A DNA stretch of 64,000 nt from Dyella_A sp035685805 (GTDB lineage: Bacteria; Pseudomonadota; Gammaproteobacteria; Xanthomonadales; Rhodanobacteraceae): the NCBI RefSeq assembly GCF_035685805.1, contig NZ_DASSAB010000030.1, positions 144,801 to 208,800 of the forward strand. Reading direction: 5' to 3'. Within the stretch, counting starts at the first letter, position 1. Each line of letters starts with the position of its first letter. The position numbers were made by a program, and so were the translations under genes. Shown in pieces: positions 7,913-16,999 of this stretch. The notes below the pieces were generated by a model. That model was not told the DNA's origin, did no database searches, and worked only from the letters and a program-made list of their open reading frames with translations.

Positions 7913-9322
7913 ATGGACCCCACCCGTGATCTCGCCGACCTGCTCGCCGGCCAGCGTGAGGCGCATGCGCGCGACCCGCTGCCCGCCTGGCACGTCCGCA
8001 GCGCCCGATTGCGCGCGCTGGAGTCGCTGATCCGCCAGCACCGCGGCGATATCGCTGAGGCGATCCACGCCGACTTCGGCTGCCGGCCGCAGCAGGAAAC
8101 CGACCTGCTCGAAGTGTTTCCCAGCCTGTCGGCGATCCGCCACGCGCTGGCGCACGGACGAGCCTGGATGAAGCCGCGCCGGCGCATGGCCGATCTGATG
8201 TTCCTGCCGGCGCGCACCGAGCTGCGGCCGCAGCCGCTGGGCGTGGTCGGCATCATCGTGCCGTGGAACTACCCGCTGTTCCTGGCCGTGGGCCCGCTGG
8301 TGGATGCGCTGGCCGGCGGCAACCGCGCCATGGTCAAGATGAGCGAATACACGCCGGCGTTTTCGGCCCTGTTCGCGCGGCTGGTGGGGCAGTACTTTCC
8401 GCGCGAGGAGGTATCGGTGGTGACCGGCGACGCGGAGGTGGCCCAGGCGTTCTCGGCACTGCCGTTCGACCACCTGCTGTTCACCGGCTCCACCGCGGTC
8501 GGGCGCCACGTGATGCGCGCGGCGTCGGCCAACCTGACACCGGTGACGCTGGAGCTGGGCGGAAAGTCGCCCGCCATCATCGGCCCCGGCGCGAACTTCG
8601 CCCGCGCCGTCGAGCGCATCGTCTACGGCAAGCTGGTCAACGCGGGGCAGACCTGCATCGCCCCCGACTACGTGCTGCTGCCACGCAACCGCATGGGCGA
8701 CTTCACCACCGCCGCCCGGGCCGCAGTGGCGCGCTTCTACCCCGACATCGCACGCAACAGCCAGTACGCGAGCATCGTCTCCGACCGCCAGTTCAAGCGC
8801 CTGACCGAGCTGCGCGACGAGGCGATCGCCGCCGGCGCACGGGCCGAAGCGCTGGGCAGCGGCAGCGATCCGGCGCAACCGCGGCGGCTGCTGCCGACCC
8901 TGCTCACCGGGGTCACCGACGCCATGGCGGTCATGCAGGAGGAAATCTTCGGGCCGCTGCTGCCGGTGGTCACCTACGACACCCTGGACGATGCCATCGC
9001 CTATGTCGCGGCGCGCCCGCATCCGCTGGCGCTGTATCTGTTCGAGCAGGAAGCCGGCGCGGTCGACAAGGTGCTCTCGCGCACCCGTGCCGGCGGAGTG
9101 ACGATCAACGACACCCTGTACCACATCGCCCAGCATCACCTGCCTTTCGGTGGCGTCGGACCGTCGGGCAGCGGCGGTTATCACGGTGAAGCGGGATTCC
9201 GCACGTTCTCGCACATCAAGCCGGTGTTCCGTCAGGCCCGACTCAACGGGGCCGCGCTGCTCAACCCGCCTTACGGCACGCGCTTCGCCCGCATGATGGC
9301 GCTGCTGCTGCGTCGCGGCTGA
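7913..9322 (+). CDS. Coniferyl-aldehyde-type aldehyde dehydrogenase
   Basis: NAD(P)-dependent aldehyde dehydrogenase of the class-3-like group that contains coniferyl aldehyde dehydrogenase; substrate probably an aromatic or long-chain aldehyde. It has 469 residues. Visible are the N-anchor VPWNYPL, the cofactor loop FTGSTAVG, the glutamate motif LELGGKSP (about E213) and the nucleophile in NAGQTCIAP (C248). The C-terminus (LLNPPYGTRFARMMALLLRR) is the hydrophobic tail usual in this group. ATG at 7913 is preferred over an in-frame GTG at 7907 because GGAG sits 5 nt before it. It follows putA in the same direction after a 91-bp gap with a stem-loop, so co-expression is possible but not certain. 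The shared terminator at 9345-9375 ends it. Confidence 0.88.
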   Translation: MDPTRDLADLLAGQREAHARDPLPAWHVRSARLRALESLIRQHRGDIAEAIHADFGCRPQQETDLLEVFPSLSAIRHALAHGRAWMKPRRRMADLMFLPARTELRPQPLGVVGIIVPWNYPLFLAVGPLVDALAGGNRAMVKMSEYTPAFSALFARLVGQYFPREEVSVVTGDAEVAQAFSALPFDHLLFTGSTAVGRHVMRAASANLTPVTLELGGKSPAIIGPGANFARAVERIVYGKLVNAGQTCIAPDYVLLPRNRMGDFTTAARAAVARFYPDIARNSQYASIVSDRQFKRLTELRDEAIAAGARAEALGSGSDPAQPRRLLPTLLTGVTDAMAVMQEEIFGPLLPVVTYDTLDDAIAYVAARPHPLALYLFEQEAGAVDKVLSRTRAGGVTINDTLYHIAQHHLPFGGVGPSGSGGYHGEAGFRTFSHIKPVFRQARLNGAALLNPPYGTRFARMMALLLRRG

Positions 9323-9344
9323 CGAGCGCCGCGCGCGGCACAAA

Positions 9345-9375
9345 AAAGCCTCCCCGCACAGGGCGGGGAGGCTTT
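9345..9375. terminator. Bidirectional intrinsic terminator
   Basis: Arms AAAGCCTCCCCGC (9345-9357) and GCGGGGAGGCTTT (9363-9375) with a five-base loop; six A residues precede and T residues follow, so it can stop the aldehyde dehydrogenase mRNA (+) and the FadL-like mRNA (-), which converge here. Confidence 0.88.
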
Positions 9376-9418
9376 CGACACATCGTCGCGGCGCATCCGC
9401 GCCGCGGCAGTCAGGGCG

Positions 9419-10915
9419 TCAGAACTTGTACACCGCCGACAGGCTGAGCAGGTTGCCGTAATCCTCGAAGTTGCCTTCGATCACGTCACCGGTGGAACTG
9501 GTCGCGTTGATATGCGCCTGGTTGACGAAGATGTGCGCATACGAGGCGTTGATCTCGAAGTGCTCGCTCGCCTTGTAGCCGACGCCCACGGTGGCCAGCT
9601 TGCGGGTGGAGTCCGGCACGCGGACGTCGCGCACGGCGTTGTAGCTCGGCGTGGTGTCCACGGCGATACCGGCGCGCAGGGTGACCCGATCATTGAGGTA
9701 GTAGTCACCGCCGATCGAGGCATAGACCGTGTTGCGCCAGTTGAATGCTTCGACGCTGTCCGGCTGCGTGTTGCCGTACTTCACGCGCAGCTCCTTGAAC
9801 ACGTCCCACTTGGTGTAGGCAAAGTCGATGCCCAGCCCGAACTTCTCCGCCTGGTGCCAGTAGCTGGCGCTGATCACGGCCGGCGTGGTGAAGTCGGCGG
9901 TGCCGGTGGTGTCGGAGAACGGCGGCAGGCTCCCGGCCAGCTGCGGATTACTCAGCAGCAGGTCGTAGCCCGGCGTGGTGGTGAACTTGCCGGTGCCTTC
10001 GAGGCGGTGGCTGATCTTGGAGCGGTAGTTCAGCGCGAACTTGTCGTTCGGAGTGAGCTTCCAGAAGCCGCCCACCTGGTAGCCGTAGCCCCAGTCGTCG
10101 CCCTTGATGCGGGCAAAGCCGTCCACGCCCTGCGGGGTCAACGCAGCCACGCCGGCGGCGGCCGCCTGGCCCTGCTGCACGGCTGCCTGGATCATCGCCG
10201 CGCCCTGCGCCGGCGGGATCTGCCCGGCGGCGATGGCAGCCTGGATCTGCGCCACGCCGGCCGCGACCTGCTGCTGGATGCCCTGCTGCACCTGCAGGCC
10301 CACCGCGTTGAAGTTGACCGCGCTGGTCAACTCCGCCGAGGTGCGCTGCGCGATCGCGCTGACGCCCAGGGCGAAGGTGTCGGTCACGTCATAGGACGCC
10401 GACAGTGTGGCGTCGAGCGACTGGAACTTCGACTTGACGCCGTGATAGCGGCCCACCCAGTCGCGGTCGTATTCGGTCTGGAAGCCGAACGGCACCGAGA
10501 AGCCGGCACCGATGTGCAGCTTGTCCGACACCTTGGTGGCAAAGAACAGCGCCGGTACCGGCAGCGTGGTGCCGCCGTCGCCGCCGTTGCCGCCGCTGAT
10601 CGGGCGACCCAGCACGTCGTGAGCGCTGCCGCTGAACTTGGCGCTGAAATTGATGGCGGTGACGTCGGCCTGGAAGTAGGTGCCGTCGAGCTCGCTCATC
10701 GCGGCGGGGTTGTTCGCCACCACCGAGACGTCGCCACCGGCCGTAGCCGAACCGGCATAGGCGCGGCCGAGGCCCTTGGCGCTGTTTTCCTTGAGCTGGA
10801 ACGCGCTCGCGTGGGCGGCGTTCGGCGCCACCAGGGCGCCGGCTATGGCCAGGCTCAGCGCGGCGAACGCGAGCGGCCGGGCGGCTGCCTTGAAGGGACG
10901 GATAGACATCTGCAT
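9419..10915 (-). CDS. FadL/OmpP1/TodX-family outer-membrane channel
   Basis: Outer-membrane beta-barrel of the FadL family, used for uptake of long-chain fatty acids or other hydrophobic compounds. It has 498 residues from ATG 10915 (AGGAG 6 nt upstream). A signal peptide runs to about A36 (AHA-SAFQ); the mature N-terminus SAFQLKENSAKGLGRAYAG and the NNPAAM motif form the family's hatch domain. The C-terminus ends SAVYKF, an aromatic barrel-sorting signal. Odd: an Ala/Gln-rich insertion around residues 215-265 (QQGIQQQVAAGVAQIQ, later VQQGQAAAAGVAAL), probably a helical extracellular loop. Fatty acid substrate is inference; related channels carry aromatics. Confidence 0.93.
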   Translation of the reverse strand: MQMSIRPFKAAARPLAFAALSLAIAGALVAPNAAHASAFQLKENSAKGLGRAYAGSATAGGDVSVVANNPAAMSELDGTYFQADVTAINFSAKFSGSAHDVLGRPISGGNGGDGGTTLPVPALFFATKVSDKLHIGAGFSVPFGFQTEYDRDWVGRYHGVKSKFQSLDATLSASYDVTDTFALGVSAIAQRTSAELTSAVNFNAVGLQVQQGIQQQVAAGVAQIQAAIAAGQIPPAQGAAMIQAAVQQGQAAAAGVAALTPQGVDGFARIKGDDWGYGYQVGGFWKLTPNDKFALNYRSKISHRLEGTGKFTTTPGYDLLLSNPQLAGSLPPFSDTTGTADFTTPAVISASYWHQAEKFGLGIDFAYTKWDVFKELRVKYGNTQPDSVEAFNWRNTVYASIGGDYYLNDRVTLRAGIAVDTTPSYNAVRDVRVPDSTRKLATVGVGYKASEHFEINASYAHIFVNQAHINATSSTGDVIEGNFEDYGNLLSLSAVYKF

Positions 10916-11185
10916 CGGTGGCTCCTGCTGGTCGTGGGTGCGGCTCGGGACGAGTGGCGGGAACAACGCCGCGCTCTTATTTCATACGCGCGTTTGATGC
11001 CCCCGTGCGGCACTGTGCCGATTGCGCCCGGAGCATTGCAAGTGCGATTGCAGCAAAAACTTAACCATTCACCCCGACCGCTGCCGGGCGCAGGCACAGC
11101 AAGGGATGGCCGCGGCCGGACACGCTGATAAGCTCTGCCGGGTCGCCCCGCGCGGCATCCCCTTTTTTGCACGACGGTTGCCGCC

Positions 11186-11479
11186 ATGCACTGCTACGTC
11201 TACGCCAGCCTGCGCAAGGCCGACAGCTACCTGTGGCTGGCCGAACGCGACGCCTTCGACCGCCTGCCGGCCGAGCTCACCGAGCTGCTCGGCACGCTGC
11301 GTTTCGCCCTCGAGCTGGACCTGGACCCCTCGCGCCACCTGCCGCACGAGGACGCCGCCCAGGTGCTGGCGCATCTGCGCAGCCAGGGATGGCACCTGCA
11401 GTTGCCGCCGCCAGAGCGACTCGCCGCCGCCAACCACCTCGACTACGGACGCGCACCCGAGGACGGGCAGTCGCGCTGA
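11186..11479 (+). CDS. YcgL-family protein
   Basis: Small cytoplasmic protein of the YcgL (DUF709) family, 97 residues, close to the usual family length. The N-terminus MHCYVYASLRKADSYLWL and the QLPPPERL motif near the C-terminus are the diagnostic conserved parts. Molecular function is not established in the family. The ATG at 11186 is the only plausible start; there is no clear Shine-Dalgarno. It diverges from the FadL-like gene across a 270-bp gap (10916-11185) that carries AT-rich stretches near 11055-11070 and 10975-10990 suitable for promoters but no motif I can assign with confidence. Confidence 0.9.
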   Translation: MHCYVYASLRKADSYLWLAERDAFDRLPAELTELLGTLRFALELDLDPSRHLPHEDAAQVLAHLRSQGWHLQLPPPERLAAANHLDYGRAPEDGQSR

Positions 11480-11541
11480 ACCCCGCGTGCTGCGCCGTGA
11501 CCGGTTAACACACGATTACCGTCTGCCTCATTGCCGATTTC

Positions 11542-11547
11542 TATACT
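11542..11547 (+). promoter_or_regulatory. -10 element TATACT placed for a leaderless mRNA
   Basis: TATACT ends 7 nt before the ATG at 11555. Start of transcription would fall on or next to the A of the start codon. There is no Shine-Dalgarno in front of the gene, which fits a leaderless message. The -35 is weak; nothing closer to consensus than CCGTCT is at the 17-nt spacing. Confidence 0.45.
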
Positions 11548-11554
11548 GCCGCCC

Positions 11555-14500
11555 ATGACCCCTCCCAAGCCGCGTCGCCGCCCTCCTCCTCTCCTGCAAG
11601 CGCTGGCCTGGTTCGTTCCCGGATGGGTGGCAGTGGCGATCGCGGCAGCCAGCACCCACCCGCTGGTGCTGATTCCCCTGCTGGCGGCCAATGCGTTGAC
11701 GATGGCGGCGGTGTGCCACGCGATCGGCTTCGATCCCGAGCCGCGTTTCGGTCGCACCGTGCTGCGCAGGGGTGCGGCCCATCTGGTGATGTTCAGCACC
11801 TACGTGGCGGTGGTGTTCGTGCTGATCGCCTGGCCGATGCTGCGCCTGAGCCAGGCACCGAGCCTGAGCGCGGCATTGCTGCTGGCCGCGGCGCTGGTAA
11901 TCGCGCTGAGCCTGCTGTGGCGGCTGTGGCCGGCGTTCGGGCTGGTGTTCGTGTGGGACGACGCGTATCCGACGCAGAGTGACGGCTCGTGGATCTTCAC
12001 CGCCACCGCGCGGAGCATTGCCTTCGGCCGCCACCTGTCACGCGAGGAGCGCTTTTTCAGTCATTTCCTTCCGGCGGCGCTGGCGCTGCTGGTGCTGGCG
12101 TTTCTCGCGCTCGCGCTGACCGGACTCTATGGCGTGCTGCCGTCGGAAATGCGCACCGCCGCCCTGCTCGTCTACGGCGTGCTGCTGTTGCCACTGGGCT
12201 GCCTGGTGATTGCCAACCGCACCCTGCGTGCACTGCTGTGCGAACGCCACCGGCCGCGCATGGGCAACCCGGCGGAGCCGGCCATCACGCGTACGCCGCC
12301 GCCCCTGACCGAAGCCGAACGCACCGCCGGCACGCCGGAGCAGGCCGCTGCTCTGCTGGCGGCGATCCGCGAGGCGGACGTGGAGCGGGCGCTGGCGCTG
12401 GTGGAGGCTGGCGCCGATCCGAACACCGCGCCGCCGGGCGACGATCGCGACCAGCGCCCGGCCCTGCTGCTGGCCGCGCTGTTGCCGGACACCCGCCTGC
12501 TGCGCGCGCTGATCGCCCGCGGCGCCGACGTCAACCGCGCCAGCGGCGGCCTCACCGCGTTGCTCGCCGCCACCCGCGACAGCCTTTCGGGGCGCGCCGA
12601 GGCGGTGATGACGTTGATCTCCAACGGCGCCAACCCGCTGGTTGCCGATGCCGAGGGCAATACCCCGCTGCACGGCGCGGTGCTCAGCGAAGAGCCGATC
12701 GTGGCGGCCATGCTGCTGGATGCCGGCGCGCCGCTGAACGCGCTCAACCACGCCGGCCTGACCCCGCTGGCGGTGGCGTGCCGGGCGGCCAACTGGCCGC
12801 TGGCGAAGTTCCTGCTCGAACGTGGCGCGAAGACCCAGCTGGCCGACGCCGAGCCGGCGCTGGTCGCGGCGGCGAGCCTGGCCGACGACGACCCGCAAGG
12901 CATTCGCCTGCTGCTCAAGCACCGCGCCGCCATCAACGCACTGGACAAGCGCGGCCGCAGCGCGCTGATGACCGCCGCCGCCGAAGGCCACGAGGAAATC
13001 GCCCGCGCACTGCGTTCCGCCGGCGCCGACGTCAACCTGGCCGACCGCAACGGCAGCACCGCGCTGATGGAAGCGGCCCGCGCCGGCGCGGTGGAGATCG
13101 TGCAACTGCTCGCCCAGGCCGAACCCGATCCGCACGCGCGCGACCAGCACGGGCGCGACGCCCTGACCCTCGCCTGCCAGTCGCCGCACGCGCACGCGGA
13201 CACGGTGCGGGCCTTGCTCGGCCTCGGCGCTGATCCGGCAGCCCCTGGCGGAGACGGCCGCAACGCGCTCGATCACGCGGCCGCGGCCGGACGCTGGGAC
13301 CTGGTCGCCCTGCTTGATCCGGACACGCCGCTGCCAGCCAACCTGAGCATGGAGACGCTGGCCGAGGGCGAGGACACGCCCGGCCACCTGCTTGACGCAT
13401 TGCGCTTTGGCCACTGGGCCGTGGTGTCTACCTTTGTCCAGCGCGTGCGCGAGTGGCCGCAGGCCGACCTGGCGCGGCTGTACATCGAACTGTCTGCGCC
13501 CGGGCTGGGTGCAGCACGGCGCTGGGTGCTCGAGCACGGGCTGCCGGTGGAAGCACGACTTGCGCCGGCAGACGAGGACCAGACGCAAGGGCCACGCCTG
13601 TTCGACGCGCTGCTGGAGCGCCTGCCCGACGCCACCGAAGCGCTCGAGGACCTGATGCAGGCTGGCGCCTCGCCGGCCGGTGCGGGGCTGCTGGCCAAGG
13701 CACTGCTGCATCTGGACGACCAGGTGCAGAGCGCCGCACTGCCGCTCGCCCTGCTCGAGCGCGGCGCCGATCCGTTCGGCACCGATGCGCGGCAGCGCAC
13801 GCCGCTGCACCTGGCCGCCGCGCAGGGACGCATTGCCCTGCTGCAGGCGCTGTTGCAACGCGGCTGCAATCCGAACGTGCGCGACGGTGCCGGCCGCACG
13901 CCGCTGTTCGCGGCACTGGAAAGTGGCCCCGGGGCGCTTGATGCGGTACGCGCACTGGTCGCGCACGGCGCCGATCCCGAGGCAAGCGATGCCCACGGCG
14001 AGACGCCGCTGGGCCTGGCGATGGAACACCCGGAACTGAAGCACTGGCTGGACTGGGGCCACTGGCCGCGGGCCGGTCGGGCGCTGCGCGGCGAAGACCT
14101 GCCCGCCGCGGCCGCCGCCGGCGCCACGCTCGCGGTACAGCGCCTGCTCGAACTGGGATTCGCGGTGGACACGCGCGACGGCCAGGGCGCCAGCGCACTG
14201 CTGCACGCCTGCGGCGCCGGCCACCGCGAGGTGGCGCGGCATCTGCTGGACGCCGGGGCGGACGTGACGCTGACCGCGCAGAGCGGCATGACCGCCCTGG
14301 CCGCCGCGGTCGCGGCACGGCGCGAGGCGCTGGTGGCTCTGCTGATCGAGCGCGGTGCCGAGATCGACCAGCGGCTGCCGGGTGAGACCACCGCGCTGAT
14401 GGTGGCCGCCGCGATGGGCTTCCCGGACATCGTCGAGCAGTTGCTGGCCGCCGGCGCCGACGTGAACACCACCGACGCCCGCGGCCGCAGCGCGCTGCAC

Positions 14501-14974
14501 GCGGCCGCCCAGTTCGGTTTCGAGAGCAACGACAGCCTGCGCGCGCGGCGGCTGTTCGACGCCCTGCTCAAGCGCCAGGCGGTGATCAACCACGCCGACC
14601 GCGAAGGCAAGACTCCGCTGCTGCTGCTGCTCGGTGCGCAGTTGCGCCCGGGCAGCCAGTGCGATGCCACCCACATCGGCGCGCTGGTACCGGTGCTGCT
14701 GGATGCCGGTGCCCGGCTTGAACATGCCGACCAGCGTGGCGTGACCGCGCTGCATGCGTGTGCCATGCATGCGCTGCTGCCGCCGGCCCGGGTGCTGCTG
14801 GCGCGCGGGGCCGACCGCAATGCGGTCGACGGCTTCGGACGCACAGCCGCCGACGTGGCACGGCATCTGGGCTATGTCGACATCGCGCACGAGCTGGCCG
14901 CCCGCGGCGGCGCCGGCGGCAACATCCCGAGCGTGCGCCAGACCCTGCGCCAGCCGTCCCAACCGGCCGAGTAA
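11555..14974 (+). CDS. Large membrane-anchored ankyrin-repeat protein
   Basis: 1139 residues. The first ~240 hold about five hydrophobic segments (ALAWFVPGWVAVAIA, LVMFSTYVAVVFVLIAW, ALLLAAALVIALSLLW, ALALLVLAFLALAL, LVYGVLLLPLGCLVI), so the protein is anchored in the inner membrane. From about 265 to the end there are roughly 20 ankyrin repeats of the form TALMxAAxxGHxEIVxxLLxAGADVN, with a degenerate stretch around 580-700. Ankyrin arrays bind proteins; the partner is unknown. ATG 11555 is chosen over an in-frame TTG at 11531 because the -10 box overlaps the latter. It converges with the Kef-type antiporter gene. Similar proteins occur in other Xanthomonadales (from memory). Confidence 0.9.
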   Translation: MTPPKPRRRPPPLLQALAWFVPGWVAVAIAAASTHPLVLIPLLAANALTMAAVCHAIGFDPEPRFGRTVLRRGAAHLVMFSTYVAVVFVLIAWPMLRLSQAPSLSAALLLAAALVIALSLLWRLWPAFGLVFVWDDAYPTQSDGSWIFTATARSIAFGRHLSREERFFSHFLPAALALLVLAFLALALTGLYGVLPSEMRTAALLVYGVLLLPLGCLVIANRTLRALLCERHRPRMGNPAEPAITRTPPPLTEAERTAGTPEQAAALLAAIREADVERALALVEAGADPNTAPPGDDRDQRPALLLAALLPDTRLLRALIARGADVNRASGGLTALLAATRDSLSGRAEAVMTLISNGANPLVADAEGNTPLHGAVLSEEPIVAAMLLDAGAPLNALNHAGLTPLAVACRAANWPLAKFLLERGAKTQLADAEPALVAAASLADDDPQGIRLLLKHRAAINALDKRGRSALMTAAAEGHEEIARALRSAGADVNLADRNGSTALMEAARAGAVEIVQLLAQAEPDPHARDQHGRDALTLACQSPHAHADTVRALLGLGADPAAPGGDGRNALDHAAAAGRWDLVALLDPDTPLPANLSMETLAEGEDTPGHLLDALRFGHWAVVSTFVQRVREWPQADLARLYIELSAPGLGAARRWVLEHGLPVEARLAPADEDQTQGPRLFDALLERLPDATEALEDLMQAGASPAGAGLLAKALLHLDDQVQSAALPLALLERGADPFGTDARQRTPLHLAAAQGRIALLQALLQRGCNPNVRDGAGRTPLFAALESGPGALDAVRALVAHGADPEASDAHGETPLGLAMEHPELKHWLDWGHWPRAGRALRGEDLPAAAAAGATLAVQRLLELGFAVDTRDGQGASALLHACGAGHREVARHLLDAGADVTLTAQSGMTALAAAVAARREALVALLIERGAEIDQRLPGETTALMVAAAMGFPDIVEQLLAAGADVNTTDARGRSALHAAAQFGFESNDSLRARRLFDALLKRQAVINHADREGKTPLLLLLGAQLRPGSQCDATHIGALVPVLLDAGARLEHADQRGVTALHACAMHALLPPARVLLARGADRNAVDGFGRTAADVARHLGYVDIAHELAARGGAGGNIPSVRQTLRQPSQPAE

Positions 14975-14978
14975 ACGG

Positions 14979-15000
14979 CGCGGCCGCGGGCACGGCCGCG
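14979..15000. other. GC stem-loop between convergent genes
   Basis: Arms CGCGGCCG (14979-14986) and CGGCCGCG (14993-15000) around a six-base loop, just after the ankyrin gene stop. No U-run on either strand; a weak terminator or 3' mRNA cap at best. Confidence 0.4.
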
Positions 15001-15059
15001 TCGATCGGAGCACAGGATCGAGCCGCGCGGGCGCCGGCGGACCGGCCTGCCGCGTCCGC

Positions 15060-16895
15060 TCAGTCGGGGTCGGGCACGCTCACGGGAGCGGCGGTCAGAC
15101 GTTCGCGTTCGGCTTCCGGCTGCATGTCGGCATCGAGCAGTTTCTGCAGGTCGCTCAGGGCCTCGATCGAGGTCTGCACCAGCCGTGTCTCGTCGTCGTA
15201 CACCAGGTACTGGGTGCGCAGCAGTTTCTCGTCGTGGCGGCGGAAACGCTCCACCCGGTCCACCGCCTGCTCGTGCGCCATGCCCAGCGCCTCGAGTGTC
15301 TTGCGCGTCATCTTCAGGCTGGAGTGAAAGGTCTCGCGTACCGGCTCGTCCACGCCCAGGTCCATCAGCCGGAACGCGTGCTGACGGTTGCGCGCCCGGG
15401 CCACCAGCTTGAGGTGCGGAAACTGCCGCCGCACCAGCCGCGCGATGCGCAGGTTGGCCTGCGGGTCGTCGGTGGCCAGCACGAACACCTCGGCCTTGTC
15501 CGCCTGCGCCGCGCGCAGCAGGTCCGGGCGCGCCGGATCGCCGAAGAACAGCGACGTATTGGAGAAGCGGCGCAGCGTGTCCATCTGCTCCACCGACGAC
15601 TCCAGCGCAACGAACGGGATGTTCTGCGCGCGCAGCATGCGGCCCACGATCTGCCCGACCCGGCCGAAGCCGGCGATGATCACGCGCGGCGGCGCGTCCG
15701 GGGTGATGGTGTCGTACTCCCGCTCGGGGCTCTTCGCCTGCACGTCGAGCAGCTTCGCCGCCAGCACCACCAGCACGGGCGTAAGCGCCATCGACAAGGT
15801 GATCGCCAGCACCAGCACGCCGTGCACGGTGGCGTTCACCAACTGCTGCTCGCCGGCCTGTTTCAGCACCACGAACGCAAATTCGCCGCCGCACGCCAGC
15901 AGCACCGCCAGGCGCAGCGCATCGTTGCCGTCGAGCCCGCCGAGCGTGCGCCCCAGCGGCCACAGCAGCGCGCCCTTCAGCAGCAGCAGGCCGAGCACCA
16001 GGCCGAGCACCAGCCACGGCTGGTGCAGCAGCAGGGTCAGGTCCATCGACATGCCCACGCTGATGAAGAACAGCCCGAGCAACAGTCCCTTGAACGGTTC
16101 CAGATGCGATTCCAGCTCGTGCCGGTATTCCGAGTCGGCCAGCAGCACGCCGGCCAGGAACGCGCCGAGCGTGGAGGACACGCCGACCCGCTCCATCAGC
16201 CAGGCGGTACCCATCACCACCAGCAACGCGGTAGCGGTGGAGACCTCCACTGCATTGGCCTTGGCGACGAAGCGGAACACCGGCCGCAGCAGGTAGCGTC
16301 CGCCCACCATCACCACCACGATCGCCCCGACCGTGCGCGCGATCCCCATCAGGTCCACGCCGTGGCGGCTGGAGGAAGTGGCAAGCAGCGGCACCATCGC
16401 GATCAGCGGAATCGCCGCCAGATCCTGGAACAGCAGGATCGAGAACGCCTGACGGCCATACGCCGTGCCGGCCTCCTTGCGCTCGGCCAGGATCTGCAGG
16501 CCGAAGGCGGTCGAGGAAAGCGCCAGGCTGCCGCCGACGATGGTGGCGGCCTTGCCGGTGAGACCGAACAGCACGTAGGCCACGCCGCCGATCGCCAGCG
16601 CGCTGGTCAGCACCTGCAGTGCACCGGTACCAAACACCGAGCGGCGCATCACCCACAAACGCTGCGGCGACAGCTCCAGCCCGATCACAAACAGCATCAG
16701 CACCACGCCGAACTCGGAGATCGCAGCGACACCCACCGTGTCGCTCACCAGCCCCAGCAGCTGCGGGCCGATCACCACGCCGGCGCCCAGGTAGCCCAGC
16801 ACCGAGCCCAGCCGGAAGCGCTTGGTCAACGGCACGGCGATCACCGTCGCCAGCAGGAACACCAGCGCGGTCTGCAGGAAATGGTGGCTGTCCAC
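15060..16895 (-). CDS. CPA2 monovalent cation:proton antiporter, KefB/KefC type
   Basis: Inner-membrane K+/H+ antiporter of the CPA2 family, 611 residues, as long as E. coli KefB/KefC. About residues 1-385 form the transporter domain with many helices and the GLELSP motif; a cytoplasmic Rossmann TrkA-N (RCK) domain starts with IIAGFGRVGQIVGRMLR near 410 and binds nucleotide; a Glu/Arg-rich tail follows. Kef systems protect from electrophiles and are gated by glutathione; glutathione control here is inference. No KefF/KefG accessory gene is adjacent. Start is GTG at 16895 (VDSHHFLQTALVFLL); a CATAAT -10-like box lies at 16929-16924 on the minus strand. Confidence 0.9.
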   Translation of the reverse strand: MDSHHFLQTALVFLLATVIAVPLTKRFRLGSVLGYLGAGVVIGPQLLGLVSDTVGVAAISEFGVVLMLFVIGLELSPQRLWVMRRSVFGTGALQVLTSALAIGGVAYVLFGLTGKAATIVGGSLALSSTAFGLQILAERKEAGTAYGRQAFSILLFQDLAAIPLIAMVPLLATSSSRHGVDLMGIARTVGAIVVVMVGGRYLLRPVFRFVAKANAVEVSTATALLVVMGTAWLMERVGVSSTLGAFLAGVLLADSEYRHELESHLEPFKGLLLGLFFISVGMSMDLTLLLHQPWLVLGLVLGLLLLKGALLWPLGRTLGGLDGNDALRLAVLLACGGEFAFVVLKQAGEQQLVNATVHGVLVLAITLSMALTPVLVVLAAKLLDVQAKSPEREYDTITPDAPPRVIIAGFGRVGQIVGRMLRAQNIPFVALESSVEQMDTLRRFSNTSLFFGDPARPDLLRAAQADKAEVFVLATDDPQANLRIARLVRRQFPHLKLVARARNRQHAFRLMDLGVDEPVRETFHSSLKMTRKTLEALGMAHEQAVDRVERFRRHDEKLLRTQYLVYDDETRLVQTSIEALSDLQKLLDADMQPEAERERLTAAPVSVPDPD

Positions 16896-16999
16896 GCGCG
16901 GCGCTCTCTGGATGATCGGCGCGATTATGTCACGCAGACCCGGCGCCGCCGTGACCGTGTCCGGTGCCGCGGCGCGGGCAACTGTGGAATCATCGCCGG

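Noticed and set aside
4483..8256. Minus-strand open frame of more than 1200 codons opposite putA
   Set aside because: Antisense shadow of putA; low complexity and no recognisable domain, while the plus strand encodes a full enzyme.
12038..15013. Minus-strand open frame of nearly 1000 codons opposite the ankyrin gene
   Set aside because: Mirror of regularly spaced repeats; sequence is Gln/Arg rich with no domain.
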